Source of the DNA: Gigaspora rosea
Taxonomy: Eukaryota > Glomeromycota > Glomeromycetes > Diversisporales > Gigasporaceae
Direction of reading: 5' to 3'
NCBI GenBank assembly: GCA_003550325.1
Contig: QKWP01000032.1
Coordinates: 597,773-661,772 of the forward strand
DNA: 64,000 nucleotides
The stretch's first letter is position 1. The number at the start of each line of letters is the position of its first letter. Position numbers and translations under genes: made by a program. This document shows, piece after piece, positions 1 to 10,662 of the stretch. The notes beneath the pieces are model-generated. The model searched no databases. It saw only the letters and a program-made list of their open reading frames with translations, and was not told where the DNA came from.

Positions 1-154
1 TGTTATTACTAACTCATATTTTTAAGTATAAGATGCACTTGTCGTTTACTGAGGCTGAGGACAAGCTTGATTTTATTAAACGAAGATAGTTAATTTAGTA
101 TTTTTTTAAATATAAATTATTATAATTTAATAACAATTTATTTTATACAGAGCT

Positions 155-725
155 ATGACGATTTATAGATTAACATATATTCAAGATTCGGGTGCTTCTA
201 ATAATTATTATAGTTACTCTAATTTTAATTCACAAGATGATAAATTAATGCAAGACTTCGACCGATATATTGCAGCAAATCAAATTAGTGTAATTAATGA
301 AATAGATGAGTTTGACCGATATCTTACTGATCCATTTCACCCCCGCACTAGCTCAGAACTATTTGATATTTTAATTTGGTGGAAGGAAAATGAACAAAGG
401 TATTCTTCTGTTGCTTCTATGGCAAGAGATATTTTTGCGGTCCCAGTAACTTCCGTTGCTTCTGAATCAGTAAGTAAATTCCTGTTATGCTAAAAAAAAA
501 AAGGAAAAATATGACCTCAATTATATGATCGAGGTCCTATTTTCCCTTTGTATTATTCAAATATTAATTAATTAAAGTTAACATATGTTATTTATTCAGG
601 TGTTTAGTGCAGCAGGAAGAATTGTCAACGATTATCGATCTAACCTTAATCCCGAAACTATTGAAACACTGATTTGTAGTCAAGATTGGTTGAAATATGC
701 AGAAGAACGAGGCTGGACATACTAA
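155..725 (+). CDS. hAT-family transposase, C-terminal dimerisation domain (two exons, partial)
   Basis: Exon 1 is 155-469 and exon 2 is 600-725, separated by a 130-bp AT-rich intron with donor GTAAGT at 470 and acceptor TTTATTCAG ending at 599. The joined frame reads through SVASE into VFSAAGRIVNDYRSNLNPET and ends ICSQDWLKYAEERGWTY, followed by TAA. This is the hATC dimerisation region: WW near ILIWWKEN, then A-V-P-x-T-S-V-A-S-E, then F-S-A-G-R, then the QDW motif. The usual SERVFS is SESVFS here. The RNase-H-like catalytic core would lie upstream, outside the window. Bases 20-90 are open in one frame (around HLSFTEAEDKLDF) and may be a preceding exon, but its donor reads AT instead of GT, so the copy may already be dead. 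It would act in the nucleus as part of a cut-and-paste transposon. Family call is secure; activity is unknown. Confidence 0.82.
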
Positions 726-1260
726 GAGTGGTATAGAGTTAGAACTAGTGGCTATTTTTGTTTGATATTTAAAGCAATTAAACTAATTCTTGCTTCTAAC
801 TTTTTAAACGTTTGTATTAGAAGATATCGCAGAGCATCAAGTTGGTCATTGCTCTTATTATAGAATTAGTGTTAACAAAGATAATTATAGTCATCAAGTC
901 TTTGAATGATATATTTGGCAGTTAATTTGATGGAAATGCAAAGAATTTGAGCGAACTCTTTTTTTTTTATATGATTAGATTTTAGAATTGTATAAAAAAA
1001 AATTTTTTTGAGCCTTAAAGGCTAAATTTACTAAATACAGGCTTTTAAATTTTCGAATATTAAATGTTTTAGAATTTTTTTTTTGATCTAAGTATTTAAA
1101 ATAAAATATTCAAGTTAGTGACTATTTACTATTTATTTGCATGAAAATGAATTAATCTAAGAGCTTTTTTTAATTTTGGTTGCATTGCAAAAAATTAGAG
1201 CTTTAGATTACGCATATTACAAGTTTCTTTATAGAGATCATTAATTGCTTTAATAAATTA

Positions 1261-1417
1261 CGGACTGGGCCTGGGCCAACCTAATTTAAAATAAACCCAG
1301 CCCGGGCCTACTATTTCGGGCTTTTTTTTTTTCTGGGCCAGGCTTGGGCTCAAAAATTTTTTCAGACTTGGGTTTTTTTAGTCAAGCCTGGCCTGGCCCG
1401 GCCCATTTCGTACCCTA
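1261..1417. repeat. GC-rich GGGCC-repeat block ending in a hAT-like terminus
   Basis: An island of GGGCC/GGCCC-type repeats stands out from the AT-rich surroundings. Its right edge, read on the minus strand, is TAGGGTACGAAATGGGCC, which looks like a hAT terminal inverted repeat (TAGGG start). It lies 540 bp downstream of the hAT transposase stop codon and may be the right end of that element, but the 8-bp target duplication cannot be tested because the left end is outside the window. The C-rich and G-rich halves could pair with each other. Confidence 0.5.
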
Positions 1418-2256
1418 GTATTGGGTGGCAAAATAGTTATCTTGATATGTTCTCCAAAATCGTCAAAAAGAACAGTGTAAATTAGCAACAGGGTAGCAGA
1501 TAGTACAGGATAAATCAGGGTAGTAGGCTTGTAAGACATCTACTGCAAGTGATAAAGGATGAGTTGTTTTGTGTACTTCAATTTGTTCTAAGTATAGTTC
1601 ATATGCTCTATTCATATAGAGAAGTCAGTTCCCAAGTCTCAAGGAAACTAAATAAAGAATAATAAAAATATCTCCAAAAATAAAAGGTTAGTAGTAAGTT
1701 GTCAACAAAGTTTTAATCTCCAAATATATAGCAAGTAGTTAAAATCCAACAAGAAGAGAATTTCAAGTAAGTAGTAAAAGAATAAAAAGAGTGCAATTAA
1801 ACATTAAGAGGGTTAGTAACAGCCAAAAAAAAATATATTTCTGCCAAAAATAATAATAAGATTTCCAATTTCTTCAATAATATCCAATAATTTAAATAGG
1901 TTTCCGCCAGAAGTTACAGTACCGGAAGCCTTCTTAAATTATGATAGGTAACAATCACACGGCTTCTGAGATTCCTTACTTTGGCGTGAAGCGATGTGCA
2001 AGAGGGAAGCATAGTTTCTTTTATGTCTGTAAGAAACAATACACTTCTTTAAGACAGTTCGGTAAGATGCAATAAGAGATAATAGACAGTTTATTAATTT
2101 AACAAGAGGGCTAATCCAAGGTGTCTGTTCCTTAGAAATCCGCAGAGTTTATTAATAACAATAGAGGAGAATAAATAATTATAAGGGTAAATATAAAATA
2201 CAATGTCTGGATCTGTTCTAAACTAAAAGAAATAAGGTGAGTTTATATATTTATTG
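1418..2256. other. No gene seen
   Basis: No convincing coding region. One minus-strand stretch around 1500-1620 is open and reads in part LQAYYPDLSCTICYPV. Its CxxCYP resembles the pre-gag ORFs of the two gypsy elements in this window, so it may be a scrap of such an element. This is weak. Confidence 0.4.
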
Positions 2257-2392
2257 AGCTACGCGTCACTGAGCGTCATTAAGTGTTGCTAAGTGTGTTA
2301 AGTGTTACTAATCATCATTAAGTATCGCTAAGCGTCGTTAAGCGTCGCTAAGCGTCATTAAGCATTGCTAAGTGTCATTGAGTGTTATTGCA
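2257..2392. repeat. Short tandem repeat, degenerate ~11-bp unit (GCGTCRYTAAG)
   Basis: About a dozen imperfect head-to-tail copies of GCGTCATTAAG / GCGTCGCTAAG, with unit changes such as AGTGTTGCTAAG. It is a minisatellite with no coding potential visible. Confidence 0.8.
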
Positions 2393-3573
2393 TATCAATT
2401 TCGCATATCACTATTACTAAATACAGTTATTACAAAATTTCTTTATTAAGTTCTAATTTTTTAACTAATTTCTACCAAAATTAATAAAGCTATTCTATAA
2501 CAATATAAATATGTTATAATATTATAAAAATTAATCCTAAATAGTTTATATAGGCAAATATATTCAATTAAAATACTATAATTATTCAAATTAGCTAATA
2601 TAATCAAAAAAACAAAAAAACTCTTTTCAATGATCCCTCATACCAAAATTTTCAAAAATACTGACCTATAAAAATTTGTATATTAGTATAACTAAATATA
2701 ACAAAACTTTTTCAAGCCTGCTATCAGGTACAAAGTCCATTCACTATATGTCCTATGACTGAAATAGAGATGAAAAAGAACAGTAGGCTTATAAGCAAGG
2801 CATCTTAGCAGACGTTGGTGCTATTGATAAAAGATATAGCAAAGAAACTCTAGAGCTTTGTCAAGGTCTATGGATATGAAAATAGAAGTAGATACTTGGT
2901 TTAGTATACTATTTTATATGCTGCAACTCTTTCACTTCCTCTAGTTTGATACTTATTCTCCTAGTGCCGATAGCTCTCTCAGAATTTTTAACAAAGTAGG
3001 CATTTTGGTGTACTCTTTTTAAAAGATTAGCAATGTTTACTTTATCCAAATTGGGAAGGCACCTACAATATTGGAATCGAGATCGCAAGTGAGGTTTGGA
3101 GACAAAATAAACAATGTATAACATGTAAGATTTTTAGAGAAACGTTAGTAAAAGTTCCTAGTGAAATATTCTAGAATATTCTTTTATTTTCTTTTTCTTA
3201 TTTTATTTTTATTTTTTTATTTTTTTCTTTTAATATATGTATATCAAACTATTGACCTTTTTTGCTTCTTTTATCTTGTTTCATTTATATTTGGTTTATT
3301 GTTTAGGTTGTGTAGTTTTTTTTTTATATACCATTTCTCTTACATACCCCTTTTTTTATATTACTTTGTAAATATGTTGCTTCATTATACAGTTATTGTT
3401 AGTTTAATATCACTGCTAGAATCTAGATAAAAGAAGTTTTAAAGAAAAGTTAGTAGTTATGACTAGCTGTAGATCCAAGCTAGTGATTTATTAATTTGAG
3501 GTATATAATTATCTTGGTAATAGTAAAGTAAAATCTACTCTGGCAGGTCACAGTAAGTGCCTATAGTAACTAG
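2393..3573. other. No gene seen; AT-rich
   Basis: AT-rich sequence with poly-T runs around 3180-3360. The open frames here are phenylalanine/leucine-rich products of poly-T and have no recognisable motif. Confidence 0.5.
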
Positions 3574-4320
3574 TGTTAGCCTTAGAAAATTTCACATTTT
3601 CAACTATAACTTTTGATCCAAGAATGCTGGCTTTATGAAACAACCACCATTGGATTCAGCTCTTCGAGACGATTCTAACGAGCTATAGATCATGTGATTC
3701 TGATCACGGGATCACGGGATCGGAAGACATTTGTGTTGAACTATTAATAGAACAAGATAGACAAAAAACTTAACCTTATTAGGCAATAATACTGCGTTCA
3801 AAATCTAACGAATCTAAAGGATCTAAAGGATCTAAAGGATCTAACATATCTTTTATATCTTTCATATCTTTCATATCTTTTATATATATTATATCTTTTA
3901 TATCTTTTATATCTTTTATATATAACATATCTATTAGTTCCACATTATATTAGTACTATAAATAGCTTTTAAATTGAATTTGTATATCTTTATTGTAATA
4001 ATTTATACATATAATTTCTCTATATAAGCACTATCTTCTGCTCTTTGTAAAAGTCAGTGTACGAAAGAGTATGAAGTAGGAATAGTAGATAGTTAGTAGA
4101 TTAGTGTCTTCATACACTGGAATATAATAAAGATACAATTCTTAGTATCCTCATATACTATTAATTGTTAGCCTCTTTGCCTTAATACATAAATCACTCA
4201 AAAACCTCTTTGTTAAGTCCCATTTAGACGCCATAAACCCTAAAGCTGTCAAGTTATAGTCGTCATACTATAATCAGCAGTCTCCTGAAGTTCTGGAAGA
4301 GGTGAATTTACAGGTTGACA
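3574..4320 (+). mobile_element. Ty3/gypsy solo LTR with 4-bp target duplication
   Basis: It starts TGTTAGCCTTAGAAAA and ends CAGGTTGACA, flanked on both sides by CTAG (3570-3573 and 4321-4324). The start matches the 5' LTR at 59166 (TGTTAGACCTAGAAAA). Both share a stretch near their 3' ends around TTCTTAGTATCCTCATATAC (here about 4139-4158), and both end TTGACA. No internal region follows, so this is a solo LTR left by LTR-LTR recombination. It also contains tandem AAAGGATCT (about 3815-3842) and ATATCTTTT-type repeats (about 3847-3925) that are absent from the 59-kb copy, which suggests a different subfamily. The plus orientation follows the 59-kb element. Confidence 0.85.
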
Positions 4321-4448
4321 CTAGACAAGTTTTATTTTAATTTAAGGTTGTAAACTAGTAGCAAATTAATATTTGCATATGTAATTACCTGCTATTTTAA
4401 TAAAATAAAACATAACCATCAGGTTAATTTAAAAAAAAAAATTAGCTA

Positions 4449-4788
4449 CAGTCAGACATCCATAAATGCAACCTATAAATGCAATGTCTCTCTAAATGCA
4501 TATTTTTTTCTTTTTTGCAAGATGTTATTAGTAATAAATACATGTTCTATATTCTGTAAATGCACATTCTCTTAAATAACATTTTATATTATACTAACTT
4601 CTCTAAACGCACATAGCCAATCAAATTTTAGTATTTAAAATAGGTTATACAGTTTTGAGTAAAAGTTATACAAACTTAATGATCTAATTTTTAAAGCTGC
4701 TATTTATTTGGCTCTCTCTAAATGCAAACCTCTCTAAATGCATGTTATAGGCTTGTTCCTATGAGTTGCATTTATGGAGGGTTGATTG
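4449..4788. mobile_element. MITE with TA target duplication (mariner/pogo-type ends)
   Basis: A 340-bp element flanked by TA. The left end begins CAGTCAGACATCCATAAATG and the right end, reversed, begins CAATCAACCCTCCATAAATG. Subterminal copies of CTCTCTAAATGCA occur several times on both sides. There is no coding capacity. The CAGTCAACC-like ends and TA duplication fit the Tc1/mariner-pogo superfamily. Confidence 0.75.
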
Positions 4789-4842
4789 TAATATAATAAT
4801 AGCATTCAGTACATATGCACAAAAATTTATAGATTAAAGAAA

Positions 4843-5860
4843 TGCAGTAAATTATATAATTAGAGTTTACATAGGTCCTGACCCCTAGTAATAGGACTAT
4901 TGACCAATAAATTTTGTAATATTTAAAAAAAAAACAAAAATATCTTTGACCTAAAAATAAGCTACTCTACAATCGACAAAAGTTGCTATATAGTAAAGTC
5001 TAAATTTTACTAAGCAAATCAATTAAAATCGCTTAGAGAAATGCAGTAAATCACGTAATTTCATAGGGAGGTCCGCCATCTATCACGTCCTATATATATA
5101 TATAGTCTAAATAGCCAATGATATTGAAGTGTTCGTCAAATATATTTTTTTAAAAAATTTTATTTTACCGTTGACGTAAAAATCAAAAGTCAATTAATAA
5201 AAAGTTCTCCAATACTAATGAAAATATTGTGGTAAGTGTATTTTGATCTGCTGAATAAGGTTACTTAATCTATTTTAATCGATTTACTTAGTAAAATTTA
5301 GACTTTACTATGTAACAACGTTTGTCTATTGTGGGGCGAATATATTTTTTTAAAAAACTTTAATATTTCTGTCAAACATAAAAATTAAAAGTCAATTAAT
5401 AAAAAATTCTCCAATACTTATGAAAATTTTGTGATAAGTGTATTTGATCTGCTAAATAAGGTTACTTAATCGATTTTTTTGATTGCTTAGTAAAATTTAG
5501 ACTTTACTATGTAGCAACGTTTGTCAATTGTGGGGCAAATATATTTTTTTAAAAAATTTTAATTTTTCCATCAAGCGTAAAATCCAAAGTCAATTAATAA
5601 AAAATTTTCCAATGCTTATAAAATTTTGTGGTAAGTATATATTGATCTGCTGAATAAGGTTACTTAATCGATTTTTTTCGATTTGCTTAGTAAAATTTAG
5701 ACTTTACTATGTAGCAACTTTTGTCAATTATGGGGTAACTTATTTTTAGGTCAAAGACATTTTTGAATTTTTTTTAAATATTATAAAATTTGATTGGTCA
5801 ATAGTCCTATCACTAGGGGGTCAGGACCTATGTAAACCCTAATCACATAATTTACTGTAC
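4843..5860. mobile_element. Foldback element with ~165-bp inverted arms and internal ~185-bp direct repeats
   Basis: The left arm (about 4843-5010) and right arm (about 5695-5860) are reverse complements with scattered mismatches. Both contain TTTACATAGGTCCTGACCCC and later AAAGTCTAAATTTTACTAAG. Between the arms lie three direct repeats of about 185 bp (about 5145-5335, 5340-5525, 5530-5725), each ending with a motif like TTTAGACTTTACTATGTAGC. Bases 5040-5110 match, in reverse, a fragment at 43480-43620, so this is a dispersed family. No ORF of note. Confidence 0.75.
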
Positions 5861-6164
5861 TTCCCTTAAGTAAACTTATTTAGGAGGTCAAAATATACTT
5901 ATTACAAAATTTTTATAAGTATTAGAGAACTTTTTATTAATTGACTTTTGATTTTTATATTTGAATAAATGCATAACTCGCACCCCGCGATATGCTTATA
6001 TATCACTTTCTAATATGATTGGCTAATTTTGTCAATCATCATTTTTTAATATTGAAATGTGATAAACTTATTTAACGCATTTGTATTATCGTACAAGATT
6101 ATCAATTGATGATTAGTGTTTTTTTTTTACAATTAAATTTTTGGCTAAATAATATCAAATGCTG

Positions 6165-6590
6165 GATTATTAGAGTTGTCGTTGGAGCCGTTGTAGGAGC
6201 GTCATTGGAGTCGTTACCGGAGTCGTCGCCGGAGTCGTTGTTGGTATTGGTGGGATTATATTCTTTAGGTCCTTGTTAATTTTGCTGCCTCGTTGTTGCC
6301 ATTGTTGGTGCTTTTACATAACAACTGACCTATATTCTCTAATTAATAAAGTTATCAATGGGAGTCGTCATATATGCATCGTTATTGTTTGGTATTGGTA
6401 TGATTTTAGCATATATCCAGTATCATTATTTTTTGGAATTTTCACACTATAACTAACCTTTTTACTTGTTAATTGTTGTCACTAAAGTCGTCGTATATGG
6501 TGTCGTCATTGTTTGGCATTAGTGTTGGTCTTTGTATTGTTGGAGTTTTCGCTATTATTATTGCTTTTGGGTCGTTGATGAAGCATTTAG
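6165..6590 (+). repeat. GTCGTTGGAGTC-type modules related to the 57.6-58.6 kb exon-like array
   Basis: The plus strand carries runs such as GGAGTCGTTACCGGAGTCGT that read VVVGAVVGASLESLP. Two further blocks follow: GGGAGTCGTCATATATGC, then TTTGGTATTGGTATGATTTT (about 6360-6410), and one at about 6485-6570. The second block resembles a module at about 57650-57760 on the minus strand (GGAGTCGTCATAGAG, then TTTGGAATCATCATTGGTG). No intact gene is visible. I read it as decayed copies of the same hydrophobic-peptide module. Confidence 0.45.
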
Positions 6591-6775
6591 TGTTAGTTAG
6601 CGGTTAGGGTTAGTATTAGTTAGTTATTAGTGCTTTTGGGTCGTTGAGATAGCATTAGTATTAGTTAACGGTTAGGGTGGTTAGGGTTAGTATTAGTTAG
6701 TGGTTTGGGTTAGGATTAGTATTAGTTAGTGGTTAGAATTAGAGATAGGTTATAATTAGAGTTAGGGGTTAATTA
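6590..6775. repeat. Degenerate GTTAGT/GGTTAGGG repeat
   Basis: Irregular repeats of TTAGTGTTAGTTAG, GGTTAGGGTTAG and AGTATTAGTTAG. Some units equal the common fungal telomere word TTAGGG, but most do not, and the tract is internal. It is a G/T-rich simple repeat of unknown role. Confidence 0.65.
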
Positions 6776-7523
6776 GTAAGTAAAAATGCATATGTACCAT
6801 ACCGTCTTTTTTAAAAATAAAGATAACACTGGCAAATAATTAAAAATTTAAAGGTTTATTAGGTTAAACATGCAGATATTGAAGATGGTTACGCTAGACA
6901 TGTTGACGCAATTGCGCAAAATATGTTTTGGGTAGTATGAAGGCATATTTAAACATTTTGGAAATTGTCAAGTTAAAGTAGTAAGTTCAATAGGAGAACA
7001 AAGTTGTGTTCGAGTATTTTTATATGGATGTTTTTAATACTGTAATAGTCCAAATGACAGAGATAAAATAATAATAGAACGACAACCATAAAAGCATGTG
7101 ATTGCAGAGGAATTTTGAATAGCATATATACATTACATAGTTGCATTCTCTAAGAAGTTTAGCCAATTAAGATTCCTAATAATAATCATGTATAGAACAG
7201 CATGTACTTTGATTCCCATGAAAAAAATTACGTAAAAGAAAGAAACTTTTCTAAAATATCAGTTGTTTATTCCGATTCTTTGTCCATAGAATATGCCATG
7301 ATAAAAATCCATGCCACCAAAAAGAGATGACTTTAATGTCGATACAATGTTTTACAATTACATATTGTCTAATAAAAATGGGTATGATAATATTAAACAT
7401 AACTATACTAAAGCACACGATCCAGTAATTTTTATTACCTGATTGGAACAAAATTGGCTTTTATATTTTGTCATATAAATGTATGATCTATGATTAAAAA
7501 TTTCGCAACTTTAGCAATAATGA
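6776..7523. other. No gene seen
   Basis: AT-rich sequence. The open frames in either direction are short and without recognisable motifs. Confidence 0.45.
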
Positions 7524-7628
7524 TCCGGATAATTATGAAAAAGGTGGTATTATTAAACCGGGCATTTTTTTGGGCCAGCCCAAAAAATGTTTGGTTTAAT
7601 AATGCCACCTTTTTCATAATTATCCGGA
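7524..7628. mobile_element. 105-bp near-perfect hairpin (MITE-like)
   Basis: Arms of about 50 bp run inwards from TCCGGATAATTATGAAAAAG on the left to its reverse complement ending at 7628, with a turn around GGGCCAGCCC near 7573. Only a few mismatches separate the arms. Overlapping open frames on both strands are a product of the palindrome, not genes. Its size and perfection suggest a recent, fully palindromic miniature transposon, but no clear target duplication is visible. Confidence 0.65.
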
Positions 7629-8586
7629 GTCCTAAAATTTGTGTTAACATTGTAATCGATATGCACAAACTTAATCAAATTGGCCAAACCTCTTTGAAAT
7701 TGCAGACCTTTTACATCCTGATTGTCATATTTTGGTATGCATATAATCACATGATCTGTATTTATAGACTTTTATTAAGTGTGCTATATAATTGGTATCA
7801 CACCTATACGTGATATATAACTTTTATTAAGTGTGATATATAATTATATCGCATCTGCTATGCGATATATAACTATAACACAGGGGTATGAAGCCTATTA
7901 AACTTTTTTATATTTAATAGAAAAATTAAAATTTTTTAAAAAAATATATTCGATGAATGTAAAAATTAAAAGTTAAAATAATAAAAAATTCGTCAATTTT
8001 AATAAAAATTTCAAATACCGTATATGTATTTTAGTCTTCCAAACAAGTTTATTTAAGGGTAGGGTGAATATAGCTCATTTTTCATGTGATTTATATGGTA
8101 TATTAAATTTTTATATAGTAAATAAAAAAATGCTTCTGATAAATTTTTTTAAGATTTTGACCAATTTGTATAAAATTTATATAATAGGTAGTTTTAAATA
8201 GTTTGTTTATAATAATAAAGTTGCACAATATTCAAATATTGCTTTAAAAAAAATCAACTTTATATATAATTAAATTTTTGTAGGATGCTATATGATTTTT
8301 GTAGGTTGTACAAAGAATTAATTGGTCAGATCATATGATGTTTAATATAAATTATATAATATCATAAGTATATCATATAAATTGGTTACACAAAGTTGAT
8401 CTACAATTGATTTGATATAAAATTAGAACTTTGTACACCCTACCTTTAATCGATAATTATTAATTAATATATTATAATTTGGTAAAAATAAAATAGTGAC
8501 CTGTTGCATAGTGACCCTTATATGATCAGCCAATCACATTAAGGATTGATGATTATATAAATAAATTTTTTTTTATTTATATATTT
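7629..8586. other. No gene seen; AT-rich
   Basis: Contains short echoes such as GTGATATATAACTTTTATTA around 7745-7870 (two or three imperfect copies). No coding region recognised. Confidence 0.45.
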
Positions 8587-8594
8587 GTTTTTTT

Positions 8595-8867
8595 AGGACC
8601 CCGAACATGTAGTACAGAGGTCATACGTTACGCATTTCAGCAAAACCCCCGAAATTTGAAAAGCAAAAAATCAGTTTTTGGCAATTATCTTGGCATTCAG
8701 TGGTCCAATTTGAATGAACATTTTTTTAAAATAAAGCTCTCAGTGAAGTGCATTTAACGAAAAAAAGTTCTTTCTATTTAAATAAATAGATTTTGTCATT
8801 TTTAGCAAATTAGGTCAAAATTGGCCAAAATCCAGTTATGACCTATATGAGAGATGTCCGGGGTCCT
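8595..8867. mobile_element. AGGACCCC-family MITE, copy 1 (8-bp target duplication)
   Basis: A 273-bp element flanked by GTTTTTTT on both sides (8587-8594 and 8868-8875). Ends are AGGACCCCGAACATGTAG on the left and, reversed, AGGACCCCGGACATCTCTC on the right, extending as ~30-bp imperfect inverted repeats through AGGTCATA. It is colinear with the copy at 24885-25180. There is no ORF, so it is non-autonomous. An 8-bp duplication fits hAT-like or related superfamilies. Confidence 0.88.
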
Positions 8868-9029
8868 GTTTTTTTATTTTTTATAGAGCCGCTATCGCTG
8901 GAACCATTACTAGAGCCGCTACTAGAGTCTTGAAGTTGTTGTACATTCATCTTCCAGCATAAAGGTATTGGCCGATTCAGTAAGTTCTTTGTTTTTTCCA
9001 GTATGTTTTTATTATTTTTGGCAGATGTA

Positions 9030-10662
9030 TGATTTTTTTTTCACAGTACTAACACTTCTTTTTTCTTAGAACAAACTAGTATGGTTGTTAGTACAGAAGC
9101 GCGATAATTAGAAAGATGAGAAACGTAAGTGGAAAAATAATGTTGGATATTGTTTTCATTATGGAATTGGAGTTGAAAAAGATGAACATAAGTGATAGTA
9201 TTCTTGTTAGAATGAAAATAGTGCAATAGTTAGACAGAGCAGGATAGTTAGTATGTAGTTGTGATAATAATAATAATATTTTTTTTTACAGTTCTAACTT
9301 TTCTTTTTTCATTAGAACAAACATGATAGTATGTGGTTTACGAAAGTATTCTTTTTTTTTTATATATATAGTACTAACTTTTTTCTTTTTTCATTAAAAC
9401 AAACATAGTACAAAATGTAGCACAATAGTTAGATAAAGCATTGTAGTTAGTATGTACTTTATGATAATATTCATTTTTTTTTTATAGTTCTAACTTTTTT
9501 TCGTTAGACTGAACGTAGTATGGAACATAGTGAGATAGTTAGACAGAGCACAATAGTTAGTAATAATAATATTTTTTTATATTACAGTACTAATATTTCT
9601 TTTTTTTGTTAAAACGAATATAGTATAGAATATAGCGCAATAGTTAGAACGGACGGAGCACAATAGTTAGTATGTAGTTTAAGTATTCTTTTTGTTTTTT
9701 TTTATAGGTAACTTTTTCTTTTTTTGCTAGGATAGGATGAACATAGTGTGGAATAGCACAATAGTTAAACAGAACACAATAGTTAGTATGTGATTTATAA
9801 TAATATTCTTTTTTTTTTATATTATAGTCTAACTTTTTCTTTTTTTTGTTAAAATGAACATAGTACGATATGTAGTGTGATAGTCAGATAGACTCAGCAT
9901 GATAGTTAGTATATAGTTTACGATAGTATTCTTTTTTTTTATATATATACAGTACTAACTTTTTTATTTGTTAGAACAAACATAGTATAGAATATAGTGC
10001 AATAGTCAAATGGACACAGCATAATAGTTAGTATGTAGTTTACAATAGTATTCTTTTTTTTATATATATACAGTACTACCTTTTTTCTTGTTAGAACAAA
10101 CATAGACAGAATGTAGTGTGATAGTTAGATGGATGGAGCATGATAGTTAGTATATAGCTTACAATGGTATTCTTTTTTTTATATATATACAGTACTAACA
10201 ATTTTTTTGTTAGAAAGAACATAGTACGAAATATAGCACAATAGTCAGATGAACAGAGCATGATAGGTAGTATGTAGTTTACGATAGTATTCTTTTTTTA
10301 TATATATACAGTACTAACTTTTGTTTTGCTAGAATGAACATAGTATGGAATATAGTGTAATAGTTAGATGGACAGAGTACTATAGTTAGTGTGAGTTTAT
10401 ATTAGTATTCTTTTTTTTATATATACAGTACTGACTTTTTTTTTGTTAGAATAAACATTTTACAGAATATAGCACGATAGTCAGATAGACAGATCACAAT
10501 AGTTAGTATGTAATTTACGATAGTATTTTTTTTTTATATATATACAGTACTAACTTTTTTTTGTTAGAACAAACATAGTATGAAACATAGCGCAATAGTC
10601 AGATAGATGGAGCATGATAGTTAGTATGTAGTTTACGATAGTATTCAATTTTTTTTATATAT
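9030..10662. repeat. Minisatellite array, ~105-bp unit, about 14-15 copies
   Basis: Each unit runs roughly: CAGTACTAACTTTTTTTTGT, then TAGAACAAACATAGTA, then GATAGTTAGTATGTAGTTTA, then CGATAGTATTC and a poly-T/TATATATA tract. Units drift by substitution and in poly-T length. The same unit recurs at 41620-43225. Short open frames here (for example 9041-9226) are chance. The A/T tract and recurring TTAGTATGTAG spacing might favour nucleosome or protein phasing, but nothing in the sequence proves a role. Confidence 0.9.

Noticed and set aside
3161..3430. 89-residue hydrophobic protein
   Set aside because: Poly-T-derived, no motif, no conservation evidence.
6590..6775. Internal telomere repeat
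   Set aside because: Only a few TTAGGG units; most are GTTAGT/ATTAGT variants. No regular array.
7471..7813. Overlapping ORFs on both strands
   Set aside because: Both come from the perfect hairpin at 7524-7628.
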